The notes below the pieces were generated by a model. The model was given only the letters and a program-made list of their open reading frames with translations, ran no database searches and was not told the DNA's origin. From Rs1 sp000416275 (GTDB taxonomy: Bacteria; Pseudomonadota; Gammaproteobacteria; Pseudomonadales; Balneatricaceae): DNA of 64,000 bases. This document shows positions 9,342-17,891 of the stretch, one piece after another. The stretch covers positions 3,720,001-3,784,000 of the forward strand of contig OZ251574.1 of assembly GCA_965243635.1 (NCBI GenBank), written 5' to 3'. Position 1 is the stretch's first letter. Every line of letters starts with the position of its first letter. The position numbers and the translations under genes were made by a program.

Positions 9342-10331
9342 TCACAAATAAGCGTATTGGTTATCCATGATTTCATGGGCATGGCTGATTGATACCGCGC
9401 CATGAAATGCCGCCAAATCTTGGCTGATGCCGATAGGGTCGTGCAATGCGATGACCTTGCCCACTTCGATTTTATTTTTGGTTGTGTTATGCACTTGCGC
9501 TATTTTGGCTGCAGAATAAGGGATGCTCGGTGTGACGCTGAGCAGTAGTTTATCTAAAAATGAGTCATCTTCAGCCGCTGATTTTTTGGCCGCTTTATTG
9601 GCGGGATTAAGCTCTTGTACGAAACTGGCAAGGGTGGTGTTAAATTGCTCTGAGCTGCCATTTTTTAGATTATCATCGGTCGGTTTTTTCCCTGCAAACT
9701 GCTGTAGCGGCCAAGCACAAGATTCGTTAATAGCTAGCGTGGTGCCGGATTTCTGCATGTGTTTGGCACGTTTTTTCGGATCGCTCATCACTGTATCAAG
9801 CATATGGATTGACCATTCATAAGCGCTAAAGGCGATATAAATAGTGCTGCAAGTTGGTGGGATAAATGCGTATGTACGTTTTACCAAACTATTATTGCTG
9901 TTTTTAAAACGCTGATAAACTAGGTGATTGTCATCATTTTCTTCGATTTTTTGCTTAACGAATAAACCGCCAAGTTCGCTGATATTACCCTCTGCATCAG
10001 GGTTGGGACTGTGGTAATAAAAGATGTGCCACTTAGCTTGATAGCTCGGTAGATCATCGCCACCTTCATCCGCCTGTTTTTTTGCTCCATTTTCTATATA
10101 GATATAGACATAACCACTGCGTAACAGCCTAGCGACCATGCCATTAACCGGCTCGAAGTTGCTGCTTATTAATTCATCAACACTGGGGTAATTGAGTTTT
10201 AAGGGCGCTAGATCAAATTGGCCTAGGGCGTATCTTACTGGAAGAATCGGGATAATTTCAGTGCGTTCACAAGGTATACAAATTTCGTCAACGGCAATAT
10301 TCTTCCCGGTATTAGGTGGTAAACTACTCAT
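9342..10331 (-). pseudogene. VasX-like effector copy 2, N-terminal fragment upstream of IS66
   Basis: This is the first 329 residues of effector copy 2. The frame runs into the IS66 right end and stops at a TGA (9342-9344) supplied by the IS inverted repeat. The leader has the canonical-looking CIPCERTEIIPILPVRYAL start, unlike copy 1. From VRYALGQFD onward it is almost identical to copy 1. Its ATG overlaps the stop of the DUF4123 adaptor gene (ATGA), so copy 2 was the effector translationally coupled to the adaptor. A truncated product would keep the N-terminal loading region but lack the pore-forming part. Confidence 0.87.
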
Positions 10332-11815
10332 GTTAATTCCTTTTTCAATGAGGTTTCAGCTGACCCACGCTGCTCTAGAATTTCCTGTTGGATCGCCTCT
10401 AAAAACATTTCTGCCCGCTGTGCAGCTACTAAATCCGGCCGTTGTAGATATTGCAAATACCTAGCGGGCAGTGCTGACACTGCTGTCTCAAGTAAATAAC
10501 AACCTGCTAGAGCGCATTTAACTTCGTATTCTAACTTAAGACTTAAGCCATTTTTAAGCGGTGCTATTTGGCTCAACAAAAACTCACTAATACTCATTCC
10601 CTCAAAGCTCTTTTCACCATAACTATCCACTAGCCAGGCAGCTGTTTTTTGACAAAATTGGCGAGTTTTATGCAAAGTAAAACTTTTCGTGATTATCTGC
10701 TCTAAAGGTATATCTTCGACAGGATTGACGCTTTGGCCATGTTGTTCAATGTTTTGCTGCATGTGCGAAAAAGCACTGCTAACAAAAGTCGCTATCTGAC
10801 AGTTTATCGGTCGCAGTTTTTCGCTCTGCTGATTTTTATCACCGTCGGTGTGTGGCAGCTGATGATTTTCATAGATAAAGGTGACCGGTGGATATCGGTC
10901 ATTGGGCAGGCAAAAAAACTTGCTACTGGCTCGGTGATAATCCGCCAAGGTTGGCAAATGTACTTTTAGTACCCTAGGATCCCAGAAGCGAAAGAAACGG
11001 TCGTTGGCGTTTGGCAGGGTTAATTTAAGAAACTTACGAAAATGCTGATGGATGACTTGCATCGGCGCGGTGCTTTGGATAATTATGCCGACATCTTCGC
11101 CCCACATAGTCTCGAAGTAACGTTTATGGAAGTGAGAGACTCGCTGATCATCGTTATAGGCGGCAGCATCTAAGGTAATATCTAAAAGATAAGGCGCGAC
11201 CATTTTTAGGTTTTCAGCGGCATCGCCGGTGAACATGCACATCACCGGGCAATCAGAGATTAGGTCTAGATCAAACACACCGCGCTGTTCAATATAGGCG
11301 CTGGCATCGACGATCAAATAGGTGTGTTGCTTCTGCTGCTGATGCTCTGGGGTTAGGCAGTGCCCGAACAACAAGGCTTTTAACTCGGGATTAATCCACT
11401 CCCGCTCCCAAAACGCCAAGTGCTGTTGATCGATGTTTTTGGGGGTGCTGAGGGTTTTGATCTGTACGTATTCCGCTTGTTGATCGACTTTGGATGGCTG
11501 ATGCAACACGGCTATTTGTTGAAAAACGAGCGGGGTGTCCGCAGACAACTGATGGCACAGCGTCATCGCCAGTGAGCTGTTAGCAACGTTTTTCTGGAAG
11601 AAGTTATTGGCCGCTATCGGCTGCTCTGAATACAAAAATATGTAGCCTTGCTGAGCGAGGGCCACACTGATCTGCTGATCGAGATTTAAGCTATTGTCTG
11701 CACTGGCGGCAACTAATAACGCGTAGCGATTTTCTGTTGACTCGCCCTGTTTCATCGCTTCGCAGTGCAAAATTAGCGGGTAGTTGAAAGCATCCATATT
11801 TTCAGTATTGTCCAT
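10328..11815 (-). CDS. T6SS effector adaptor, DUF4123 (VasW/Tap-1-like)
   Basis: A 495-residue protein. Its central part carries DUF4123 hallmarks: YLIVDASAYIEQR, then MVAPYLLDI, then GIIIQST with HFRKFLKL, and RFFRFWDPRVL (about residues 165-295). DUF4123 proteins load cargo effectors such as VasX onto VgrG. The gene overlaps the effector copy 2 start by 4 nt and is the first gene of the island. An N-terminal extension of about 160 residues and a long C-terminal helical part make it longer than a minimal DUF4123 adaptor. No vgrG precedes it, so its partner must be encoded elsewhere. Confidence 0.8.
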   Translation of the reverse strand: MDNTENMDAFNYPLILHCEAMKQGESTENRYALLVAASADNSLNLDQQISVALAQQGYIFLYSEQPIAANNFFQKNVANSSLAMTLCHQLSADTPLVFQQIAVLHQPSKVDQQAEYVQIKTLSTPKNIDQQHLAFWEREWINPELKALLFGHCLTPEHQQQKQHTYLIVDASAYIEQRGVFDLDLISDCPVMCMFTGDAAENLKMVAPYLLDITLDAAAYNDDQRVSHFHKRYFETMWGEDVGIIIQSTAPMQVIHQHFRKFLKLTLPNANDRFFRFWDPRVLKVHLPTLADYHRASSKFFCLPNDRYPPVTFIYENHQLPHTDGDKNQQSEKLRPINCQIATFVSSAFSHMQQNIEQHGQSVNPVEDIPLEQIITKSFTLHKTRQFCQKTAAWLVDSYGEKSFEGMSISEFLLSQIAPLKNGLSLKLEYEVKCALAGCYLLETAVSALPARYLQYLQRPDLVAAQRAEMFLEAIQQEILEQRGSAETSLKKELT

Positions 11816-12433
11816 TTATAAAACGACTCGCCGGTCGTTTATTACTGTCCTTAGCGTACTAGCGGTATAGACACTGACCCTAACGATAAACGCTGAAAGC
11901 CTATCATCAAGATTTTCACTAGTATTTGATCGCTACCTTACAACAAATTCCCTTATAATACATCAAGTAAACGGCCCGAGCTAATTATCAGCAGCTGCCA
12001 CTTCCTAGCGCTACTGTGCTCGATCAACTGAACACACCCAGCACTGCTATCTCGCCGATTTTTGCCCTGTCCTACCTTCACTCGCAATGTTATGCAGAGG
12101 TCTAATATTAGTTATTCACCCTACGGGGTGTTCAAATAAACTTGTGTTCTGCGGTAAGCACTTTCGCCAGACAGCCTGTAGCCGTTGCCTTAATCACAAA
12201 ACTTTCTGTGCGGCAGGGGCTTGTGGGACTTGCTCAGATGCCCTGTTCAGAGGCCCTATAAGGACATGTTCAGCTATATGATTTTAGTTTTGATTTAAAA
12301 AATCGACAAAATCCGAGAAAAGTGTAGTTATAATCAGTAAAAATGTCATTTATATGGACTATATTGATATATTGATGCAAAATATCCGCAACTGAGATAG
12401 TTGATTTTTCACTTATACCGAGATGCTACTTTT
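11816..12433. other. 618-bp divergent intergenic region
   Basis: No convincing gene. It separates the T6SS adaptor (minus) from aroQ (plus). It holds a fragment of the GAGACCTC repeat at 12050-12103 and an A+T-rich stretch with a good -10-like TATAAT at 12329-12334. A TCGACA lies 20 nt upstream of that, which is too far for a standard -35. The TATAAT is the best candidate for the aroQ-accBC promoter, but this is weak evidence. Confidence 0.4.
12050..12103 (+). repeat. Fragment of GAGACCTC repeat family (right end)
   Basis: The stretch ending ATGTTATGCAGAGGTCT matches the end of the full copies at 25687-25912 (inverse) and 35438-35640, including the preceding TACCTTCACTCGCAA segment. The other end of the element is not recognisable, so this is a decayed or partial copy. 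Confidence 0.65.
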
Positions 12434-12880
12434 ATGGCGAAGTGCCTTTTACTCAATGGTCCTAACTTAAATCTTTTAGGCACAAGACAGCCGGAGATCT
12501 ACGGGGCTCAGACCCTGACGGATATTGAGCAAAACCTAAACAAAATAGCAGCGCTCGCAGGGCATGACTTAGCTTGCTTTCAAAGCAATTCAGAATCTAG
12601 CCTTATCGAGAGAATTCATCTCGCACAGCGTGAAAACGTCAAATTCATCTTGATAAACCCTGCAGCTTTCACCCATACCAGTGTTGCACTGCGCGATGCT
12701 TTATTGGCGGTTGATATCCCCTTTGTGGAAATCCACTTATCCAACATTCACGCTCGTGAAAGCTTTAGACACCACTCTTACTTTTCCGATGTCGCCCGCG
12801 GCATTATTTGCGGACTGGGCATTAAAGGTTATGAATACGGGCTAGATTTTGCAGTACAGGCTTTAAGCGAGCCAAACTAA
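12434..12880 (+). CDS. aroQ: 3-dehydroquinate dehydratase, type II
   Basis: It dehydrates 3-dehydroquinate to 3-dehydroshikimate in the shikimate pathway, as a cytosolic dodecamer in this family. The 148-residue length fits type II enzymes. Visible motifs are NGPNLNLLGTRQPEIYG near the N-terminus (the flexible lid with catalytic Arg and Tyr), INPAAFTHTSVALRDAL, EIHLSNIHARESFRHHS, and the C-terminal GLGIKGYEYGL. I chose the ATG at 12434 over one 33 nt upstream because family proteins begin right before the LLLNGPNLN strand. It precedes accB by 74 nt, the standard gammaproteobacterial order. Confidence 0.97.
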   Translation: MAKCLLLNGPNLNLLGTRQPEIYGAQTLTDIEQNLNKIAALAGHDLACFQSNSESSLIERIHLAQRENVKFILINPAAFTHTSVALRDALLAVDIPFVEIHLSNIHARESFRHHSYFSDVARGIICGLGIKGYEYGLDFAVQALSEPN

Positions 12881-12954
12881 ACTACAAGACAATTCGAAAC
12901 CTGGAGCAATATCCGCTCAAGGTTATTAATAATATTTAGCAAAGAGATACAACC

Positions 12955-13395
12955 ATGGATATTCGTAAGGTTAAAAAACTAATCGAGTTATTAGAAGAAT
13001 CTAATATTAATGAGATTGAGATAAAAGAGGGCGAAGAGTCGATCCGCATCAGTCGCGGCCCATCCGCGGTGCTCGCTGCTCCCGCCGCTATTGCAGCTCC
13101 TGCTCCACTGGCTAGCGCAGCTGTTGCAGCCCCTGTCGCACCAGCTCCGGTTGCCGTCGATGCCAATGCTGTTTTATCACCAATGGTCGGTACTTTTTAT
13201 CGCTCTCCCTCTCCAAGTGCCCCTAAGTTTATTGAAGTCGGTCAATCGGTGAAAGTTGGCGATACTATCTGCATCATTGAAGCGATGAAGATGATGAACC
13301 AGATTGAAGCTGATCGCGCCGGTGTTATTCAAGCGATATTAGTTGAAGACGGTCAACCTGTAGAGTTCGATCAACCACTCGTCACTATCGTTTAA
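12955..13395 (+). CDS. accB: Biotin carboxyl carrier protein of acetyl-CoA carboxylase
   Basis: A 146-residue carrier that bears biotin for the first committed step of fatty acid synthesis. The N-terminal helix (MDIRKVKKLIELLEES) is followed by an Ala/Pro-rich flexible linker (about residues 36-70) and a biotinyl domain with the EAMKMMN signature, the biotinylated lysine being K112. The thumb-like segment SPMVGTFYRSPSPSAPKF is also present. It is normally tightly linked to accC; here 187 nt carrying a mini-element separate the two. Confidence 0.97.
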   Translation: MDIRKVKKLIELLEESNINEIEIKEGEESIRISRGPSAVLAAPAAIAAPAPLASAAVAAPVAPAPVAVDANAVLSPMVGTFYRSPSPSAPKFIEVGQSVKVGDTICIIEAMKMMNQIEADRAGVIQAILVEDGQPVEFDQPLVTIV

Positions 13396-13400
13396 CGGTA

Positions 13401-13560
13401 ACCTGAATCAGTGACTTCACTGCGCCACATGCGCAAGCTCTTGATTCCACACGGTTAGAAAAATATCCACTGAACCTACGGGGGCAGCTAATATTTTTCA
13501 ATTCCACTGTAGAAACAATATTTTACACTCTGCATTCACTTTGAAGTCACGGATTCAGGT
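13401..13560 (+). repeat. ACCTGAATC palindromic mini-element, copy A (between accB and accC)
   Basis: A 160-bp sequence starting ACCTGAATCAGTGACTTCA and ending with the inverse of ACCTGAATCCGTGACTTCA, so the terminal inverted repeats match at 18 of 19 positions. It is flanked by the 3-bp direct repeat GTA on both sides. Related copies or fragments lie at 14931, 16966, 31555, 38698, 45776, 59628 and 61441. It has no coding capacity. It looks like a MITE mobilised in trans and sits inside the accB-accC transcription unit, leaving the accC ribosome binding site (AAAGGA) intact. Confidence 0.88.
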
Positions 13561-13582
13561 GTAACACAAAGGATTTACCCTT

Positions 13583-14923
13583 ATGTTGGACAAAGTTGTT
13601 ATAGCCAACCGCGGCGAAATAGCTCTTAGAATTTTAAGAGCATGTAAAGAACTTGGTATTAAAACTGTCGCGATCCACTCAAGTGCAGATCGCGATTTAA
13701 TGCACGTTCGCCAAGCAGATGAAGCGGTGTGTATCGGCCCTGCATCAAGCTTAGAAAGCTACTTAAATATACCTGCTATTATCAGTGCTGCCGAAGTGAC
13801 TGATGCCACTGGTATTCACCCAGGCTACGGATTTCTTGCTGAGAATGCAGATTTTGCTGAGCAAGTTGAAAAATCTGGATTTACTTTCATTGGTCCCGAT
13901 GCTGCAACGATTCGCTTAATGGGCGACAAAGTTTCTGCCATTCAAGCGATGATCAAATCCGGCGTGCCTACCGTGCCAGGTTCCAATGGCCCACTACCAG
14001 ATGATGCCGATGCAATCCGCGCCACTGCTAAGCGTATCGGCTACCCAGTTATTATCAAAGCTGCATCAGGTGGTGGCGGTCGCGGAATGCGCGTCGTGCA
14101 CTCAGAAGCCGCTTTGATTAACGCGGTACACGTTACCCAAGGCGAAGCCGGAATTGCCTTCGGCGATGAAACGGTTTACATGGAAAAGTTTTTAGAAAAC
14201 CCACGCCATGTTGAAGTGCAAATTTTATCTGATGGTCAGGGAAATGCGGTGCATTTGTATGATCGCGATTGCTCAATGCAACGCCGTCATCAAAAAGTGG
14301 TAGAGGAAGCGCCCGCACCTGGTATCGACCCCGAGGCGAGAGCTGCAGTTTTTAAAGCTTGTATTGATGCCTGCATTAAAATCAACTATCGCGGTGCCGG
14401 TACCTTCGAGTTTTTATACGAGGATGGCTGTTTCTTCTTTATTGAAATGAATACTCGCGTTCAAGTTGAACACCCTGTTTCAGAGATGATTACCGGAATT
14501 GATATTGTTAAAGAACAGCTGCGCATTGCCTCTGGAATGAAACTATCAGTGACCCAAGATCAAATCACTGAAAAAGGTCACTCGTTCGAATGTCGGATTA
14601 ACGCTGAAGACGCCAAGACTTTTATGCCGAGTCCCGGTAAAGTTAATCTCTTCCACACGCCTGGTGGCAATGGGGTGCGGGTTGATTCTCACCTGTACGC
14701 TGGCTACACAGTCCCACCGCATTATGATTCATTAGTTGCCAAGCTAATAACTTATGGGGAAGATCGACAAACGGCATTGGTCAGAATGCAAATTGCACTC
14801 GATGAGATGGTTGTCGATGGGATTAAAACCAATATTGCATTACATCAAGAGATAATGGCGGACGCTAACTTCCAGCGAGGCGGAGTTAACATCCACTATT
14901 TAGAGAAAAAGCTCGGCCTGTAA
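13583..14923 (+). CDS. accC: Biotin carboxylase subunit of acetyl-CoA carboxylase
   Basis: It carboxylates AccB-bound biotin using ATP and bicarbonate. The 446 residues match the family length. The N-terminal domain starts DKVVIANRGEIALRILRAC. The ATP-grasp region has KAASGGGGRGMRVV (glycine-rich loop), NPRHVEVQIL, and EMNTRVQVEHPVSEMITG containing catalytic residues. The C-terminal domain ends normally. The ATG follows AAAGGA. A shortened mini-element and a strong hairpin lie downstream. Confidence 0.98.
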   Translation: MLDKVVIANRGEIALRILRACKELGIKTVAIHSSADRDLMHVRQADEAVCIGPASSLESYLNIPAIISAAEVTDATGIHPGYGFLAENADFAEQVEKSGFTFIGPDAATIRLMGDKVSAIQAMIKSGVPTVPGSNGPLPDDADAIRATAKRIGYPVIIKAASGGGGRGMRVVHSEAALINAVHVTQGEAGIAFGDETVYMEKFLENPRHVEVQILSDGQGNAVHLYDRDCSMQRRHQKVVEEAPAPGIDPEARAAVFKACIDACIKINYRGAGTFEFLYEDGCFFFIEMNTRVQVEHPVSEMITGIDIVKEQLRIASGMKLSVTQDQITEKGHSFECRINAEDAKTFMPSPGKVNLFHTPGGNGVRVDSHLYAGYTVPPHYDSLVAKLITYGEDRQTALVRMQIALDEMVVDGIKTNIALHQEIMADANFQRGGVNIHYLEKKLGL

Positions 14924-14930
14924 CAACTCG

Positions 14931-14998
14931 CTGAATCAGTGATTTCACTGCACCACATAGCGCAAGCTCTGTATTCACTTTGAAGTCACGGATTCAGG
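14931..14998 (+). repeat. ACCTGAATC mini-element, copy C (internally deleted, 68 bp)
   Basis: Both termini of the mini-element are present (CTGAATCAGTGATTTCA and TGAAGTCACGGATTCAGG), but about 90 bp of the middle are missing. The left part stops at GCGCAAGCTCT and joins directly to GTATTCACTTTGAAG. It is a deletion derivative that can fold into one long hairpin just after accC. Confidence 0.85.
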
Positions 14999-15007
14999 AA
15001 CTCGACA

Positions 15008-15041
15008 CCCTCTCACATTTTAGCGATATTTTGTGAGAGGG
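15008..15041. terminator. Hairpin between convergent accC and the lambda P-like gene
   Basis: CCCTCTCACA (15008-15017) and TGTGAGAGGG (15032-15041) form a perfect 10-bp stem with a 14-nt loop. No T-run follows on either strand, so it is not a standard intrinsic terminator. Its place between convergent genes suggests a role in 3'-end formation or RNA stability. Confidence 0.5.
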
Positions 15042-15077
15042 CTAATGATCGACTTCCCGCCTCTTGCTAGAGCCCGC

Positions 15078-15899
15078 CTATTCAGGCAATTGAATATCTT
15101 TGCCCAACAACTCAACCTTAGCCTGAGATTTAGCTTTGAAGTTAGCCCTAGTTTTAGAGCCTTTCGGCTTCGTCATATAGTACAACAAACTACTGCCCTC
15201 CTCTGCGGATAGGCCCTGCTCAACAGACCAGCTACTGATAAAAGTAAATAGTGTGGTGGCTTGTTTATCCTCAATCGCAACCGCAACCGGTTGCTCAAAA
15301 GATTCACCTTGTCGACAGCGTCGACACATAATTTCATAATGATAGCTAAACTGAGGAAATATTTGCCGCTCTTCCTCTGAGCGCAATTCAAACCAACCTG
15401 TTTCACGACCCGCGTGATAAACAGCGCCATGACTCCAATTGTGTGTGGAAGGTGACTGGGCATGAAAACACGCTTCTCGGTAGGCCTGCCTCACATCTGG
15501 CAAACCGAAAGCACCGTTTAAATTTTGCAGAATTTGGATAAACTCAGAGATACATGGCGCCCAAGCTAGCGTTTCTTTGCTAATACTCACCGCCGCCACT
15601 AACTCGCTTTCAGAGTAATTTCCCAAGCTCATCGCCCACTCGCGTTTGGCAATCCGCATTTCAGCTTCTGTTTCAAAACTACTTTTGAACTTGTGCCCAT
15701 AGATAGCCATAAACCTAGTAAAAACCATGTTAATCATGGACTTAGTGGTTTGGCTTATATCGGTTTTGTTGGTGCTGTCAGCCGCAGGATCTACTTGCGC
15801 ACTCTGCAGCTGCTGATCACCAGTTGGTGTCGTGGATGTCCATGATCGCTGCGGTAATCCGCTTGCGTTTTTCCCTAGAATCTCTTTGGCTGTTTTCAT
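15078..15899 (-). CDS. Replication protein P-like (lambda P family) putative helicase loader
   Basis: A 273-residue protein. After a variable N-terminus of about 50 residues it shows a lambda P-like arrangement: MINMVFTRFMAIYGHKF, then EAEMRIAKREWAMSLGNYSESELVAAVSISKETLAWAPCISEFIQI, then NWSHGAVYHAGRETGWFELR. Lambda P binds the replicative helicase and delivers it to the origin. The gene overlaps the upstream DnaT-like gene by 83 nt, so the two are surely coupled. No phage gene is nearby, so this looks like a resident chromosomal pair that may supply the DnaB-loading role. Function is inferred from family resemblance. Confidence 0.65.
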   Translation of the reverse strand: MKTAKEILGKNASGLPQRSWTSTTPTGDQQLQSAQVDPAADSTNKTDISQTTKSMINMVFTRFMAIYGHKFKSSFETEAEMRIAKREWAMSLGNYSESELVAAVSISKETLAWAPCISEFIQILQNLNGAFGLPDVRQAYREACFHAQSPSTHNWSHGAVYHAGRETGWFELRSEEERQIFPQFSYHYEIMCRRCRQGESFEQPVAVAIEDKQATTLFTFISSWSVEQGLSAEEGSSLLYYMTKPKGSKTRANFKAKSQAKVELLGKDIQLPE

Positions 15900-16848
15900 G
15901 GCCTGAACCTGCCTGCTGCTGTGGGCTATGTCTCACCCGATTATCATTGCTTTCTTGCTTAACCCAAGCGCGTTTAACCCATGCTAAAAACTTTTGATCC
16001 CAACTGCGCTCTTTTTTGTTTTTATCACAGTAAAACAAAATAAACTCATCTATGCATTCACTGACAAATTTGGGCGGAATATTACTGCGCGATAATGTGC
16101 TGTAAAACATCGCTGACGGCTTCCAATCCATGGTCATGCTTTGCAACTGCTTGTTTAACACTTCCTGTTGATCAAAGATGGTTTGCAACTCGTTGTTGGA
16201 ACGCTTTTTCCAGCCGGTACTGCCACCAAACGAGGGCGCGGGACCAATGTTTTTTAATATTTGACCACTATTCGCCATCGGTGGCAAACTACTGCCAGCG
16301 CTGGCGGTACTTCTCGGCAATGGGATTGGCGGTGGTGCCGGCGGCACATCGTATACCGGCAGTATTTTCATCGTTTCTGGCTGCTGCGAAGCGGATGCTC
16401 GGTTCATCTGCATAAAGCCATTCACTTGCTGATGGTTTCTAGCTTGAGGCCTAGTAGCGACACTCGGATACGCAGCAGTATTAAGTGCTGGCTGCTCAGC
16501 ATTCGAAGCACTTGCCAATTCAGTATTTTGCGCACTGATATCCTGAATAATAACTTGCTCATTGAAGATATTGATCGCCAGTAATGACTGCTTTTTTAAA
16601 TTTTCGCAGAGCACTGTTAACTTTTGTTGCTCCCAGATATCGGTCAATTTTGACCATTTACTGACAGACAAGCTAACCTGCTGTGGTGTGCCGCTATCCG
16701 CAGTGTTGTTGCCAACTGTTGGATGGCTTAATTCTAGCGCTGCTGTCGTCAGTAATTGCTGGGCAATATGGAACAGTAGAGCTTCCTCGACACCGTAACG
16801 TTTCGCTATTGATGGGTATAACAATAATGGTATTTCAGGAAAGCTCAT
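15817..16848 (-). CDS. DnaT-like primosomal protein
   Basis: A 343-residue protein. The recognisable part is a DnaT-type ssDNA-binding domain at about residues 240-295 (MDWKPSAMFYSTLSRSNIPPKF … DEFILFYCDKNKKERSWDQKFLAWVKRAW). E. coli DnaT acts in PriA-dependent replication restart. The N-terminal 75 or so residues (YPSIAKRYGVEEALLFHIAQQLL) resemble a small winged-helix region. The middle is low complexity, rich in Pro, Ser and Gln (VPPAPPPIPLPRS). The 3' end overlaps the start of the lambda P-like gene. It is longer than E. coli DnaT (about 180 residues). Confidence 0.68.
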   Translation of the reverse strand: MSFPEIPLLLYPSIAKRYGVEEALLFHIAQQLLTTAALELSHPTVGNNTADSGTPQQVSLSVSKWSKLTDIWEQQKLTVLCENLKKQSLLAINIFNEQVIIQDISAQNTELASASNAEQPALNTAAYPSVATRPQARNHQQVNGFMQMNRASASQQPETMKILPVYDVPPAPPPIPLPRSTASAGSSLPPMANSGQILKNIGPAPSFGGSTGWKKRSNNELQTIFDQQEVLNKQLQSMTMDWKPSAMFYSTLSRSNIPPKFVSECIDEFILFYCDKNKKERSWDQKFLAWVKRAWVKQESNDNRVRHSPQQQAGSGHENSQRDSREKRKRITAAIMDIHDTNW

Positions 16849-16965
16849 GAGTCCTCAATCTAAATAAAGTAAAAAAAAATCCCTGCTAATAGCAAATAAC
16901 TCAGTAGTTAATAGCCCTCTATTTTACGGCTATTTTTAAGCGGACATTGTCAGCCGGTGGCGACT

Positions 16966-17060
16966 ACCTGAATTTATGACTTCAGAGGGTATGCAGAGAG
17001 TTAGGATATTGGTTTTACAACACCATTGAAAAAACCTAGCTTCCCTCTGAAGTTCAGTGG
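16966..17060 (-). repeat. ACCTGAATC mini-element, copy D (degenerate, one half)
   Basis: ACCTGAATTTATGACTTCA, followed by a GCAGAGAGTTAGGATATTGG segment, parallels one half of the family (orientation like the copy at 31555). It decays after about 95 bp, and no second terminus is visible. Confidence 0.6.
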
Positions 17061-17139
17061 CTATTTTCAAGTTGCTGGAGGATAGATAGCTGATGATAAT
17101 CGCCATTTGGATGTCCCCGATGCAAATATTAAACAGCAA

Positions 17140-17538
17140 CTATGAAAAACTTTCTACTGCCCTCAATACGTCACTGCGATTTATTTGACCGACTAACTTT
17201 CCATGTTGAGTGATAGGTATACAGTACACTCCTTTTTCGATAATCAAACTAGATACCGCAATTATATCAGTATCAATGTCCACTGTACTAACTTCTTTTG
17301 CCATGTACTGACCAACCGTGCCACCTTTTTCCTCCTCATGGTAGGTCAAGGTAAGTATCGCTTTTAGGCAATCTCCCTCTGAGATAGCACCGACTACTTG
17401 ATTATCGGCATTGACCACCGGCACCGCAGACAGACGATACTCGAGCAACGTATCAATGGCTGCAAACAAATCCGTCTCTGCTGATAATTTGACGACTTTA
17501 TCAGACATATAATCTCTAGCTTGGACTGACTTCAACAT
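17140..17538 (-). CDS. CBS domain-containing protein
   Basis: A 132-residue stand-alone protein with two CBS motifs in tandem: residues about 8-60 (ARDYMSDKVVKLSAETDL … LSAVPVVNADNQVVGAISEGDCLK) and about 75-130 (VGQYMAKEVSTVDIDTDI … YCIPITQHGKLVGQINRSDVL). Such Bateman modules bind adenosyl ligands and act as energy or nucleotide sensors. No effector domain is fused and the neighbours give no clear partner, so the specific role is unknown. Confidence 0.88.
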   Translation of the reverse strand: MLKSVQARDYMSDKVVKLSAETDLFAAIDTLLEYRLSAVPVVNADNQVVGAISEGDCLKAILTLTYHEEEKGGTVGQYMAKEVSTVDIDTDIIAVSSLIIEKGVYCIPITQHGKLVGQINRSDVLRAVESFS

Positions 17539-17891
17539 TACACTCTCCCTATCGATATTCTCACTATCTATAATGATCCTTTTTTATGATATTTGTCACA
17601 AAAACCCGATCATTTCCCACAATATTAACCAATTCACAGACAGTCACTGGCCTGAGTAAACTAGTCGTTAAAGCCACTGTAGGTTAAATTAAGTGTAGTC
17701 GGTGGGTAAGTATATCGACAGTAATATATAATTTATTCCCATATTGACGCATTCAACACTGCAGATATTCAACTAGCGATTCACAGCAGAAAAGTGCCAC
17801 CAGAGAGCGATAGATTTAAGTATAAGAAAAGCTTAAAACCGCAATTTTCATGCTAAGCTAGCGCTTTCAAATAACCAGACAGTGACTAAAA
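17539..17891. other. 353-bp divergent intergenic region, no gene seen
   Basis: It is A+T-rich and separates the CBS gene from the pqiA-like gene. There is no open frame with a plausible start, no recognisable repeat copy and no strong hairpin. It presumably holds the two divergent promoters. Confidence 0.4.

Larger units (their letters stand above)
6834..9345 (+). mobile_element. IS66-family insertion sequence, complete (2512 bp)
   Basis: The element begins GTGAGCTTACGGCAGCATAG and ends with the imperfect inverse (…CGTAAGCTCAC), giving terminal inverted repeats of about 20 bp with an 11-bp perfect core. It is flanked by an 8-bp direct repeat, AAATAAGC, at 6826-6833 and 9346-9353. The uninterrupted site is visible in effector copy 1 near 2528-2535. 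An 8-bp duplication and the tnpA-tnpB-tnpC layout are diagnostic of IS66. All three genes are open, so the element may be active. It is oriented against the effector operon it interrupts, so it may be polar on the downstream immunity and effector genes. Confidence 0.96.

Noticed and set aside
12087..12281. 64-residue open frame before aroQ
   Set aside because: It begins inside a repeat fragment and has no recognisable features.
15078..16848. Prophage remnant
   Set aside because: Only the DnaT-like and P-like genes are present. No integrase, structural or lysis genes or attachment repeats are seen nearby.
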